Origin: Acetobacterium paludosum
GTDB lineage: Bacteria > Bacillota > Clostridia > Eubacteriales > Eubacteriaceae
DNA: 64,000 bases
Direction of reading: 5' to 3'
NCBI RefSeq assembly: GCF_008086595.1
Contig: NZ_RXYA01000002.1
Span: 124,001-188,000, forward strand
Part shown: in pieces, positions 17,470 through 25,913 of the stretch
Layout: each line of letters begins with the position of its first letter
Position numbering within the stretch: the stretch's first letter is position 1
Notes under the pieces: model-generated
What the model saw: the letters and a program-made list of their open reading frames with translations, nothing else
The model's database searches: none
What the model was told of the DNA's origin: nothing
Position numbers and translations under genes: made by a program

Positions 17470-17709
17470 TTATTTTATATGACTCCGCTCCACTTTACAA
17501 TACAATATGATAAAATTAAAGAAAAAATGGGAGAATGCGATGAAATAGGCGAGTGCCATTACTCGACAAATCGAAGGTTTAGAAGCTCTTATAATATGGC
17601 ATTGTTCACACAGCTGATTGCGTTCAGGCTTCTGGGATAACCGATGAATGGCAGGCACTGTGAACGTCCTGTTTTCTTGCAAATAATTTTTTTTATACGA
17701 GCTTTTTTT
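17470..17709 (-). other. Region below the orphan MerR-type promoter; no recognised gene
   Basis: A 70-codon frame (17470-17682) exists but shows no family resemblance and no ribosome-binding site. The stretch follows a chimeric junction between an SDR start and a MerR-type promoter and is probably debris. Confidence 0.3.
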
Positions 17710-17740
17710 ATTTTACCACTTGGAGTCAACTCTAAGTCAA
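17710..17740 (-). promoter_or_regulatory. Orphan MerR-type promoter/operator (site 7)
   Basis: Minus strand TTGACT (17735-17740), 19 bp, TAAAAT (17710-17715). The spacer dyad is CTTAGAGTTGACTCCAAG (17719-17736), one of the best copies. It begins directly after the first nine codons of a broken SDR gene and drives no recognisable gene. Confidence 0.65.
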
Positions 17741-17743
17741 GTG

Positions 17744-17774
17744 CAAATATATTTTTTCCTTGTACGTTCATCAT
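17744..17774 (-). pseudogene. SDR gene 5' fragment (first nine codons)
   Basis: MMNVQGKNIF matches the start MMKVQGKNIV of the intact SDR at 28965-29765, including the upstream GGAGA ribosome-binding site. After this point the sequence switches to the MerR-type promoter of site 7, so the gene is truncated by rearrangement. Confidence 0.6.
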
Positions 17775-17855
17775 TTTCTCCTTCTTATCTTATGAATCGT
17801 TTGTTTCTCATAGGATTTTTGCCTTGCTATCTTCTTAATTTCTTTTGATAGCCTT

Positions 17856-17886
17856 ATAATACGCTTCAACTATTCCTCAACGTTAA
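17856..17886 (-). promoter_or_regulatory. Conserved SDR promoter, copy A (19-bp spacer)
   Basis: Minus strand TTAACG (17881-17886), 19 bp, TATTAT (17856-17861), inside a roughly 65-bp block nearly identical to copies B (20029-20059) and C (29837-29867). The long spacer suggests control by a MerR-type activator different from the regulon above. Confidence 0.6.
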
Positions 17887-17931
17887 TATTTTGTTAAGCT
17901 AATGTAACGTGCTGGTTTTCATGTTTTTGGG

Positions 17932-17957
17932 AAAAAAAAACACCGAAAATTCGGTGT
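17932..17957 (-). terminator. Terminator of the DUF2284-DUF3786 operon
   Basis: Stem ACACCGAA/TTCGGTGT (17940-17947, 17950-17957) with a nine-base T tract on the minus strand. The same hairpin occurs at 29914-29939, and a variant at 31539-31562. Confidence 0.85.
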
Positions 17958-17983
17958 GCGATTAAAAACTCGACGGCCGGTTG

Positions 17984-18634
17984 CTACTCCCAGCCATCCA
18001 CTGTCCCATATTCGGCAGTTTTAATCAATGCTCTGACGAGACAGCCGCATAAAAATGCCAGACATTCAAACTCCAGAAATTCCGGAGCACTTTCATCAAA
18101 TTGGGTTTGAATCTCAACTGGGAAATCTTCATCGGCTTCCCGAAAGATAATCTTAACCGGTATTTTGGGCAGCACTTCCAATAGCCAGCACCGGCTATTG
18201 GGTTCTCTGGAACGCTCAGATTTTCCACCTAATTTTACAATGGTTTCTGCTAATTTATTGACGTCATTTCCAAATGTTTTAATCAAGGGAGCATCCATCA
18301 TGCTGGTTTTCCCGGTATCTCCGCTTGAAAAAACAGTCGTCATCCGAAAAAGGGGTTTAAATGAATAAACCGGATCACCAATGCCTTGAGATAAAACATA
18401 ATGGATCAGGATGGACCGATTATTGATATTAACCGGTTTCCCATCAACCGGTGTCACCCCTGCATTACTAATGAGATAATTTCGTTTTAGAAACTCGATG
18501 ATAATATCCCCTTTGGAATTAGTGTCGAGGCCAAAATGGGCAGCACTTTCCCGCAAATTACACTGAGTCAATTTTGGCAACAATGCCTCGTAAATGACAT
18601 CGTAAGAGCTCAACATTGAGTATCGACTATTCAT
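17984..18634 (-). CDS. DUF3786 domain-containing protein (about 216 aa)
   Basis: Resembles the DUF3786 family, cytoplasmic proteins of unknown function in anaerobes. Recognisable parts are NNRSILIHYVLSQG, a central segment FGNDVNKLAETIVKLGG, IFREADEDFPVEIQTQFDESA and a C-terminal FLEFECLAFLCGCLVRAL. The open frame reaches 18676, but the ATG at 18634 overlaps the DUF2284 stop by 8 bp and fits translational coupling; 18616 is another candidate. It follows DUF2284, so the two may act together in metal or corrinoid-related redox chemistry. Role not known. Confidence 0.75.
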   Translation of the reverse strand: MNSRYSMLSSYDVIYEALLPKLTQCNLRESAAHFGLDTNSKGDIIIEFLKRNYLISNAGVTPVDGKPVNINNRSILIHYVLSQGIGDPVYSFKPLFRMTTVFSSGDTGKTSMMDAPLIKTFGNDVNKLAETIVKLGGKSERSREPNSRCWLLEVLPKIPVKIIFREADEDFPVEIQTQFDESAPEFLEFECLAFLCGCLVRALIKTAEYGTVDGWE

Positions 18635-19169
18635 TAAACAGCACCATGCTGAAATAAGTGACAGTATTGGCACCATTATTGTAGCTGATATTTAAGGCCG
18701 GCGCCATTTGCATCACCATGATACCGTAACCTTCAGTAGCCGGATACATACACTCCGGGAAGCGGCAAGGAGCATCGGGGTAGGCACATTTTTTGCACAC
18801 CGTACACCCTTCAGTCGATAGAATCAAGGCATTTTTGTCGTATCTGCGAAAAACATCCGCAACCTGATCGGTTAATGCCTCATGCTCCACTCTTGCATCC
18901 ATCCAACCTTTCATGTCAAAACTGCTGGCCATTTCGGTGGCTGTGGTAAAGAGCATGGCTTTATCATAAGCTTGACATTTTTCCCTGCAAGTTTCTATGC
19001 TTCCCACTGCCGGCGGACAGGCCCAGTTTGTATTATACATGCCGCAGCCATTTCCTTCACAAAGATCCCGAACTTCTTTAGCGAAAATAATCTCTTCCGG
19101 TTTGAAAAAAACATATTCCAGAATGGGCAGTTGGGCCAGATCTTTTTCAATTTCAGTTTGCTTATTCAT
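18627..19169 (-). CDS. DUF2284 domain-containing metal-binding protein (180 aa)
   Basis: Predicted metal or Fe-S protein. Two Cys-rich blocks are visible: LCEGNGCGMYNTNWACPP with TCREKC, and CTVCKKCAYPDAPCRFPEC, the second resembling a ferredoxin-like cluster. The frame begins at 19178, but AAGGA is eight bases before the ATG at 19169. It leads a two-gene operon with DUF3786, downstream of marR, and its promoter region contains a MarR-like palindrome at 19279-19294. A related intact gene lies at 50631 and a decayed copy at 31586-31800. Confidence 0.82.
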   Translation of the reverse strand: MNKQTEIEKDLAQLPILEYVFFKPEEIIFAKEVRDLCEGNGCGMYNTNWACPPAVGSIETCREKCQAYDKAMLFTTATEMASSFDMKGWMDARVEHEALTDQVADVFRRYDKNALILSTEGCTVCKKCAYPDAPCRFPECMYPATEGYGIMVMQMAPALNISYNNGANTVTYFSMVLFNE

Positions 19170-19278
19170 TGTTACCATCCTTGCTTTTAATCATTCCCAT
19201 GGGATTAGAAAACTCACATGAAATGTTGGTTTGACTTAAACCGCTTCATTTTACACACATTCTCTCTTTCATCATTTA

Positions 19279-19294
19279 TTAGTGTACTTACACG
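19279..19294. promoter_or_regulatory. Candidate MarR operator upstream of DUF2284
   Basis: TTAGTGTACTTACACG, 14 of 16 bases identical to the palindrome at 19762-19777 in front of marR. It lies 14 bp past the marR stop and about 110 bp upstream of the DUF2284 start. Confidence 0.55.
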
Positions 19295-19307
19295 ATATAT
19301 CCAAAAA

Positions 19308-19745
19308 TCAAGGCACCATGACCTCAATTTTTAATAACAAGTCTTGTAGAATTTGGCTGTCTTCCTGCCCCAGCTGTGCTTCAATCTGAGCCTGGGCCTG
19401 ATTCCAATACACATGCGCCTGTTCCATTTTTTCTTTGCCCTTTATCGTTAAACAGAGTTGTCGGTTCCGGGTGCCTGGTTGGGCAATATCATGAATCAAG
19501 TCTAAGTGTTCAAGGGGTTTTAAATTGCGGACCAATGTGGTGCGGTCCAATCGGATTTCTGCGGCCAACGCACTGACACTCACTGGCTCCATTGCATGAA
19601 TGTGCTTCAAAATTGAAAACTGGCTGATGCTAATTTGACTGGGCACCAGATAATGGTCGTAGATTTCTGTTATCGCCTGAGATGCGCGCCGCATGTTGAG
19701 ACAGTTACAAACTGACGATTTTTTATTTTCATTTTCTGTTATCAT
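19308..19745 (-). CDS. MarR family transcriptional regulator (145 aa)
   Basis: Winged-helix repressor, usually relieved by small aromatic or oxidising compounds. Core helix-turn-helix is VSALAAEIRLDRTTLVRNLK, followed by the wing DIAQPGTRNRQLCLTIKGKE. Cys13 and Cys15 in the N-terminal helix (SSVCNCLNMRRASQ) could be redox sensitive. Two matching palindromes, one in front of marR and one in front of DUF2284, suggest autoregulation and control of the DUF2284-DUF3786 pair. A short copy of its N-terminus remains at 29966-30031. Confidence 0.9.
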   Translation of the reverse strand: MITENENKKSSVCNCLNMRRASQAITEIYDHYLVPSQISISQFSILKHIHAMEPVSVSALAAEIRLDRTTLVRNLKPLEHLDLIHDIAQPGTRNRQLCLTIKGKEKMEQAHVYWNQAQAQIEAQLGQEDSQILQDLLLKIEVMVP

Positions 19746-19761
19746 ATGATCATCCTTATTT

Positions 19762-19777
19762 TTAGTGTATATACACG
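19762..19777. promoter_or_regulatory. Candidate MarR operator in the marR promoter
   Basis: TTAGTGTATATACACG contains the perfect 12-base palindrome GTGTATATACAC, 17 bp upstream of the marR ATG. Confidence 0.6.
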
Positions 19778-19866
19778 TTTATTATACATAAGTGTTGATC
19801 TTTTGTAAAGTTTCTTTGATAATTTATTCAAATTAAAAATATTATAATTTTTATAATCTCTAGTTA

Positions 19867-19953
19867 TTAATGTTCATTGGCTTCCATTACCTTATTGATC
19901 ATGCCCATGGCACCACCGGTTACTACACTATTTTTTCCTAATGCTTTCATCAT
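19867..19953 (-). pseudogene. SDR gene collapsed to a 28-codon frame by in-frame internal deletion
   Basis: The frame MMKALGKNSVVTGG joined to AMGMINKVMEANEH corresponds to the first 14 and last 14 residues of the SDR at 28965-29765 (MMKVQGKNIVVTGG ... AMGMINKVMAANEH). The reading frame, ribosome-binding site (AAAGGAGAA) and promoter copy B are intact, so a small peptide could still be made, but no enzyme. Confidence 0.75.
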
Positions 19954-20028
19954 TTTCTCCTTTAATATGCAAATTATAGTTTAAAGCCATTCTTGTCTTT
20001 ATTCTTTTTTATTTCTTTTGATAACCAT

Positions 20029-20059
20029 ATATTACGCTTCAACTATTCCTTAACGTTAA
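20029..20059 (-). promoter_or_regulatory. Conserved SDR promoter, copy B (19-bp spacer)
   Basis: Minus strand TTAACG (20054-20059), 19 bp, TAATAT (20029-20034). It shares about 60 bp with copies A and C and precedes the 28-codon SDR remnant. Confidence 0.6.
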
Positions 20060-20089
20060 TATTTTATTAAGCTAATGTTAAATTGACAG

Positions 20090-20433
20090 TCTATATGATT
20101 TTTTTAAAATACTGCATTATTCCAAATCTTGTTTCAACTCATGAAACTATTAACTTTACTGGATCAATTCTCATTTTTTGCAAATAAAGGCAGCTACTAT
20201 TCGGTTCAAAATTAAGAACTGGATGAAAAATAATTTCACCAATCCGACAACTCATCCCATTTGTCTGATATAAAAAAGCAACCTGGAATTATTCACAAAC
20301 CTAGATAGTTCAAGAATAATTCGAAGTTACTTAAGTAAATTGATTGATCATATCTTTGATAACTGTTGCTGTTTCACTTGCAATGCGATGGCATGCTTTT
20401 TATTTGAGCATCCACCACTTTTTTTTTAAATAT
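20090..20433. other. Gene-free stretch
   Basis: No gene is supported. A short minus-strand tail near 20338-20400 reads like the end of a protein (ACHRIASETATVIKDMINQ, then stop) but has no recognisable body, so it is at most a remnant. Confidence 0.4.
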
Positions 20434-21840
20434 TCAGTTTTGTTCGTTTACCATCAGATACCTGACTGGAAACAGGGTTTCTTCATCATCCTCATCATCT
20501 AAGGTTGTTATACAGGTTCCACATTCTTTATCCACAACACATCGCACTTTATCCAGTTTTTCTTCCATCAGAAAAGGAGAATGGGCAGTGATCATGATTT
20601 GATAATTTGAAGAAAGTTTTCCAATGAGTCGCATCAGATCTTTTTGAGCAATGGAATGGAGATTCAAGCCCGGCTCATCTAACAAGAATATATAGGGACT
20701 AGCGCTATTATCCTTTTCAATGGCACTAAACCAAACCCAGAATGAGAAAAACCAGTTAAATCCCCGACTCCGATTTTCCAGAGGAAGTGATACCATCTTT
20801 TTCAGATTTTGAACCCGAATTTCCAGAAAGGTCTCAAAGGACGGCGATATCTCCGCATTTTTTCGTCCTATAAACCCAAGGAACTTTTTCTTTTTGTTAA
20901 TATTTTCATGATCTATTTCTTCTCGGATAATTTCAAACTCAATACGTAAATTCTGGTTAGTTCGCCAATATTTTAATAATTCTTTTGTCATATTCGCTTG
21001 TGTAATTTCTATTTCTGTTTTATATGTTTCAAAATCTTGAGCATGCAACACCTCATCCAGATCAATGTCTGCCAGTTTCAAAAACATCTTTGCTGTTTTT
21101 TCCGCTTCAGTCAGATTTTCTTCTTTTAAAAGACGGTTCAAGGAAACTCTGGAAGGCAATAGATGATAATCCCCATAATACATAAATTTGGGAATATCTG
21201 GTTGTAAATACCTTCTAAATACATATTCATTAATCGGATTGTCCCATTCATGAGGGTTTTCAAAAAACCTTTCAATATTTTCCAGTGAGGTAATCTCCTC
21301 AACTGACGCATCAGGTAATACTATTTTCATGAAATCCTGAAAGCCTTCAGCATGTCTGATATTTGCCAGCTTTTTTCGATATTTCAGGATATTCCCATCC
21401 ACTTGAGAGGCGTAGGCCTCCCAAAAAGCTAATGGCTGGTATTCAAAAGCATTATCGATGATCTGATGTTTTCCAAGATAATTCGTGATTCTTGAAAATC
21501 CTATTCCCTCAACCGGCAGAAGCATTTCGAGTTTTATTTCTTCTTGTAATTCCGCCGAAACGTGATAATGGAGGGTTACCGCTAATGGGCTTCCAACGGT
21601 CTTGTCAAGGTTTCTTTTGTTACTTCGCGGATAGTCGAAAGTCGGATTATAAGCATATTTAGAATCACAACTATCAAAATAGTTGGATTTTGCCAGAGCC
21701 TCCAGGACACTGGTCTTACCTGCTTCATTTTTCCCCATCAATAAGGTGATATCTTTTTCAATCTCAAAAGTCTGCTCGGTTTCAATGCATTTATACTGAT
21801 GAATCGTTGCTCTTATTAAGTTAATCCTCATTTTTGACAT
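20434..21840 (-). CDS. OLD-like AAA ATPase without TOPRIM domain (468 aa)
   Basis: ABC/SMC-type ATPase. Walker A is LLMGKNEAGKTSVLEALAKS at about residue 35. The C-terminal third has IFLLDEPGLNLHSIAQKDL (Walker B and D-loop) and MITAHSPF (H-switch). The middle (about 150-320) is helical, likely a coiled-coil arm. Unlike two-domain OLD nucleases, there is no TOPRIM after the ATPase, and the protein ends about 60 residues past the H-switch. It begins 6 bp after the secreted-protein gene and belongs to the MMPL operon, an unusual neighbour for this ATPase class. It could serve nucleic-acid repair or defence, or be a regulatory ATPase; neither is shown. Confidence 0.85.
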   Translation of the reverse strand: MSKMRINLIRATIHQYKCIETEQTFEIEKDITLLMGKNEAGKTSVLEALAKSNYFDSCDSKYAYNPTFDYPRSNKRNLDKTVGSPLAVTLHYHVSAELQEEIKLEMLLPVEGIGFSRITNYLGKHQIIDNAFEYQPLAFWEAYASQVDGNILKYRKKLANIRHAEGFQDFMKIVLPDASVEEITSLENIERFFENPHEWDNPINEYVFRRYLQPDIPKFMYYGDYHLLPSRVSLNRLLKEENLTEAEKTAKMFLKLADIDLDEVLHAQDFETYKTEIEITQANMTKELLKYWRTNQNLRIEFEIIREEIDHENINKKKKFLGFIGRKNAEISPSFETFLEIRVQNLKKMVSLPLENRSRGFNWFFSFWVWFSAIEKDNSASPYIFLLDEPGLNLHSIAQKDLMRLIGKLSSNYQIMITAHSPFLMEEKLDKVRCVVDKECGTCITTLDDEDDEETLFPVRYLMVNEQN

Positions 21841-21846
21841 CCTTTC

Positions 21847-22695
21847 CTAATTTTTTCGAATCAAATTGAGTAGCTTTTCAACTATTCCTGGTTTTGTTGT
21901 CACTGCTTCTGCCACTTTTGTTTCTTTTGGTATTTTCACACCATCAGCAGATAATGCAAACGAAACTTTTCCCATATGTGTGTTTTGAGAAGATACATAG
22001 GATACCGGCACATCAGTAGTTGGTACTGCATTGATAGTCACATCATCCATCTCAAAATTTTTAACTTCAGTTGTCACTTCATAGTCCGCATCTGTTCCAG
22101 GCATCACCACAAAAGTCAGGTTCTCATCAGAACCGGCATCCGACAGTATCGCCCCATTTGCTTCGATATTCTTACATTTCTCCGTATCAAGGTTTATCCC
22201 AATCTGAAGCCGATAGTTATTGTAAAAAACATCATTAATTTGAGCTGGGTTTTTCTGTTCTTTTATATGCATTTTCAGATTTCCATCAGCTCCTGTCAAT
22301 TCATCCTGCTTCACGCTCTTACCATCCAGGGTATAGGAAATTTCAAATTTCCAGGGCAATTGTGCATTGTTAAGTTCACCTTGATAAAAGTATTTTCCAT
22401 TTTCTGCATTAAAGCTATGTTCGTCCTCGTCATTTTTAATAGCATCCAGATTGGTAAGATTTTTAACCGCTGCATAATCACCATAATCTGTTATTTCCCC
22501 TTCTTTTGTAACTGTAAAGGTATTGACAACATACGAATTTATCATTTTTCCTTCATAATCCAATGCCACATATACATTTTCATTTTTTGAATAGTCTGCA
22601 TCTGAAGCAGCAAAAACACCAGTTACAAATGACAGAGCCATTCCAACCGTTATCACCCCTATGGTGATTCCTTTAACAATTTTCTTTTTATTCAT
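21847..22695 (-). CDS. Secreted protein of an MMPL exporter operon (282 aa)
   Basis: Starts with a signal peptide (IGVITVGMALSFVTGVFAAS, residues about 12-31). The mature part is a beta-rich extracellular domain with repeated acidic motifs such as YSKNENVYVALDYEGK and DGKSVKQDELTGADGNLKM. The closest impression is the extracellular region of YhgE/Pip-type or MMPL-linked proteins in Firmicutes. There is no C-terminal membrane anchor or sortase motif. It overlaps the MMPL gene by 8 bp and is followed closely by the ATPase gene, so it is probably the exporter's extracytoplasmic partner. Confidence 0.72.
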   Translation of the reverse strand: MNKKKIVKGITIGVITVGMALSFVTGVFAASDADYSKNENVYVALDYEGKMINSYVVNTFTVTKEGEITDYGDYAAVKNLTNLDAIKNDEDEHSFNAENGKYFYQGELNNAQLPWKFEISYTLDGKSVKQDELTGADGNLKMHIKEQKNPAQINDVFYNNYRLQIGINLDTEKCKNIEANGAILSDAGSDENLTFVVMPGTDADYEVTTEVKNFEMDDVTINAVPTTDVPVSYVSSQNTHMGKVSFALSADGVKIPKETKVAEAVTTKPGIVEKLLNLIRKN

Positions 22696-24883
22696 TATTA
22701 TTTCCTCCAGTTATCCATGATACCGAATCATCAACATCATCTCCTATATTCACCAACATCGTTTCTCCCGATAAAACCGGTATTCGCTCTTTTTTTTCCT
22801 TTTTTTTCAACTGTCCATCTTGTCTGTTATCTTTTTCACCACTCTGATAAAAGTCTGATTTCCAAGTGGTCAAAGGAATCAGTTTATCAGAAATCAACAA
22901 CAATGCCGGCAAGAACAAACTCACCAGAACCAATGGTATCAGAGCCCCTCTTCCGATGAGAACACCAAGAGCCGAAACCATCGCATTGGTTGATACCAGA
23001 GCTAGTGAAAAACCTGCGAATGCAAGAATGGCTGCAGAAACCAAAATTGCCGGAATGACATCCGTCACTGATTTCTCCATTGCCTTTTTAGCAGACATCT
23101 GCTTGCGATTTTTCATGTAATGATCCGTCAGCAGAATTGCATAATCAATCGTGGCACCCATCTGTAAAGCACTCACCACCAGAAATCCAATATAAATTAG
23201 ACTGCTGCCGGTAAAGTAAGGTACCGCCATGTTAATCCAAATAGCACATTTTATGGTCAGAATCAACAAAATAGGAATTAACCAGGACCGGAACATCACC
23301 GCAAGTATGATAAAAATTGAAAGGATCGTCAAAACACTGACTACTTTATTATCACTTTCCACCGTATTCTTCATATCATAGAGATTAGCGCTCTGCCCAC
23401 AGGACAAGGTTTTATCGCCGTAATAAGTAGCCGCATCCTCACGTATATTTTTGACCAGATCAAACGATTCACTACTCTCATCAGGTAAATCTGAATAAAT
23501 AAACATCCGAGCATAATTGTCCGAATAAAAATTGTCGGTAACGATATCTGGCACCACTGTTTCCGGAATTTTATTTCCAATCTCCGTGGTATAAGAAGTC
23601 ACTTTGCTTACATAATCCATTTTTTTAATGTCATCTGCAAGCAGCATTTCTTTTGTACTGTCACCCTTAGGAACAAGCAGTACAAGAACATTATCAACTC
23701 CAAATTTTTCGTCAATTGTCTGTGTTGCAATGGAATGACCTGAGGTATCACCACTTCCATAAATGAATTGATTTTCACTTTGTCCCATGTAACAAAAAAA
23801 CGAAACAATGGCAATAATCAAAAAAATGGGGATATGCCTTTTAACCGCCAGTTTTCCAACCTTTTTAAAGCTCGGGAGAAAAGATTTGTGTCTAGTCTTA
23901 TCAATCCACTTATTTAAAAGCAGAATCATAGCCGGTAAAAATGTCAAACAAAATACCAGACTCAACGTCACTCCTTTTACCAGACTGATTCCCATATCTG
24001 GGCCAATTTTAAAATTCATAGCTATCAATGCCATAAATCCAAAGATGGCGGTGAACGCACTGGCCACGATTGTCGCAGTCGAATCTTTCATGGCCAGTTT
24101 CATAGCTTTGGTATCATTTTCTTCGGTTTTTCTTCGCGCTGCAAAACTCGTTGAAAGAATCACCGCATAGTCCAGTGAAACTGCCATCTGAAGAATCGGT
24201 ACAACAGCCAAAGTGACATATGATATTTCTCCCCGAAAAATTTCCGTTCCGAGATTCAATAAAACAGCGGCACCCATAACCGTTAGATAAATAAAGGGTT
24301 CAATCCAACTGGTTGTGGCAAGTATCAGAATTAATATGATCAGCGGTCCCAACAAGCAAATTGCCTTGATGGATTGAGACGACGCCATCCGTTGAGCATC
24401 AGCCTGTTCAACAGCAGGCCCCGACATCATCACCTTGTCTCCCAACAGCGACTGAATCTGATCGGTGACTGCCTGTTCCTTTCCATCTGCAATGGCAACC
24501 GAAAAGAGGACATCCCCATCTTTATAATAATCATCAACCATTGCCTGATCCTGGGTTTCCAATGGCACATGGATATCCACTACGTCATCCAGCCAATTAA
24601 CTTTTTCCACCCCGTCGATCCCTTCAATCTGGGATTTAAGCGTCATACCCTCTTCAATGCTCACATTTTCCATTAATACATTACAATTGGGGATAGCCTC
24701 ACCAAATTCGTTTTTCAATGTATTAAGTGCAATGGTAGAATTGGCATCCGCCGGCAGATAATCCGTCATGTTATAATTGATACCTACCTGAAAAAAGCAC
24801 AGGGCAGAAATCAGTGTCAGTATAAGAGCTATCAGCACAATGCCTTTTTTATGTTTTACAATACTTTCAGTAAATCGTTCCAC
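22688..24883 (-). CDS. MMPL/RND family transporter (731 aa)
   Basis: Two repeats, each with one membrane helix, a large extracytoplasmic loop and five more helices, give the 12-helix MMPL plan. The loops start after LISALCFFQVGINYNMTDYL and IVSFFCYMGQSENQF. Conserved helix-4 blocks LAVVPILQMAVSLDYAVIL and LVVSALQMGATIDYAILLTD carry the Asp pair expected for proton coupling. Known relatives export lipids, antimicrobial peptides or fatty acids. First gene of a three-gene operon and divergent from a two-component system at 25242-26949, which probably controls it. Confidence 0.92.
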   Translation of the reverse strand: MERFTESIVKHKKGIVLIALILTLISALCFFQVGINYNMTDYLPADANSTIALNTLKNEFGEAIPNCNVLMENVSIEEGMTLKSQIEGIDGVEKVNWLDDVVDIHVPLETQDQAMVDDYYKDGDVLFSVAIADGKEQAVTDQIQSLLGDKVMMSGPAVEQADAQRMASSQSIKAICLLGPLIILILILATTSWIEPFIYLTVMGAAVLLNLGTEIFRGEISYVTLAVVPILQMAVSLDYAVILSTSFAARRKTEENDTKAMKLAMKDSTATIVASAFTAIFGFMALIAMNFKIGPDMGISLVKGVTLSLVFCLTFLPAMILLLNKWIDKTRHKSFLPSFKKVGKLAVKRHIPIFLIIAIVSFFCYMGQSENQFIYGSGDTSGHSIATQTIDEKFGVDNVLVLLVPKGDSTKEMLLADDIKKMDYVSKVTSYTTEIGNKIPETVVPDIVTDNFYSDNYARMFIYSDLPDESSESFDLVKNIREDAATYYGDKTLSCGQSANLYDMKNTVESDNKVVSVLTILSIFIILAVMFRSWLIPILLILTIKCAIWINMAVPYFTGSSLIYIGFLVVSALQMGATIDYAILLTDHYMKNRKQMSAKKAMEKSVTDVIPAILVSAAILAFAGFSLALVSTNAMVSALGVLIGRGALIPLVLVSLFLPALLLISDKLIPLTTWKSDFYQSGEKDNRQDGQLKKKEKKERIPVLSGETMLVNIGDDVDDSVSWITGGNNNE

Positions 24884-25241
24884 TTTGTTCCTCCTTTTTC
24901 ATTAAATGAATCAGGTCTTGTGAAAACAACCGGGTTCGACCTTTCTTTCTATGCCTCCTTATTCAGTGTTCAACTTTTTGGTTTGTCTAATCCGGACTAT
25001 TTTCATCTGCCCCTTCACAGAGCATAGTATAACCTCGATAGGTAACATCAATGTAAAATTCACTTTTTTTGAATACGTTTAAAATCTTGTTTTTATCTTT
25101 CAAAATATTGCTATTATAAAGTACTTTTGCTTAAACAGTTTACATAAGTGTTACTTTAATAAGGTATAATGTAAAAATCTAAATTTATCCACAGGAGAAA
25201 ATGAATGCACTTCAATAAGAATGCATTTTTCAGGAGATTTT
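24884..25241. other. Divergent intergenic region between MMPL operon and two-component system
   Basis: Holds the promoters of both units. A TATAAT at 25165-25170 is the likely -10 of the regulator gene. No repeated palindrome was recognised that could be called the response regulator site. Confidence 0.45.
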
Positions 25242-25913
25242 ATGGCAACTATTCTTATTACAGAAGACGATATGAATATTCAATTACTGATGACTGAACG
25301 ACTTACCCCATTTTATACTATTCTTTGCGCCAATAACGGCGAAGAAGCCCTAACCATTATTGAAACTCAACCGATTGATTTGTTGATTACCGATATTATG
25401 ATGCCTGCGATGGACGGATTTGAACTCTTGAAAACGCTGCGACAAGACAACTATCGACTTCCCGTGCTGATTCTTACTGCGAAACAATCCATCGAAGATA
25501 AACAAACTGGTTTTTCATTTGGTACTGATGATTATCTAACAAAACCGGTTAATTATGATGAGCTCCGCTGGCGCATTGACGCGTTGCTGCGCCGAGCCAA
25601 TATCGCCAATGAAAAAATAATCCGAATTGCCGATATCGTTATCGACCAATCCGGCTATACCTTTTTTAAAGGAGACCGACAAATAGAACTTAACAAAAAA
25701 GAATTTGAATTGCTTTTTAAATTTCTTTCTTATCCCGGAGTGATCTTTACAAAGAATCAGCTTCTGGATGATATCTGGGGTTTTGACTCAGAAAGCAGTG
25801 AAGATACTGTTAAAACCCATATCAGCCGCCTACGAAATCAAGTTACCGAATTTAATGAATTCCAGATTATTACCATTAAAGGGCTGGGCTACAAAGGAGT
25901 TATTTATGAATAA
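25242..25913 (+). CDS. OmpR-family response regulator (223 aa)
   Basis: The N-terminal receiver domain carries the acidic pair ITEDD, phospho-acceptor Asp in LLITDIMMPAMDGFELL and Lys in YLTKPVNYDEL. The C-terminal winged helix has FELLFKFLSYPGVIFTKNQL and the ISRLRNQ recognition helix. The frame is open from 25221, but CAGGAGATTTT precedes the ATG at 25242, which matches the start of the receiver fold (MATILITEDD). It overlaps the kinase gene by 8 bp. Divergence from the MMPL operon suggests it regulates that exporter, perhaps in response to membrane-active compounds. Confidence 0.93.
   Translation: MATILITEDDMNIQLLMTERLTPFYTILCANNGEEALTIIETQPIDLLITDIMMPAMDGFELLKTLRQDNYRLPVLILTAKQSIEDKQTGFSFGTDDYLTKPVNYDELRWRIDALLRRANIANEKIIRIADIVIDQSGYTFFKGDRQIELNKKEFELLFKFLSYPGVIFTKNQLLDDIWGFDSESSEDTVKTHISRLRNQVTEFNEFQIITIKGLGYKGVIYE

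Noticed and set aside
21976-22590. 204-codon plus-strand frame opposite the secreted protein gene
   Set aside because: Shadow of a well-supported signal-peptide gene; composition (Ile, Phe, Cys runs) is not protein-like.
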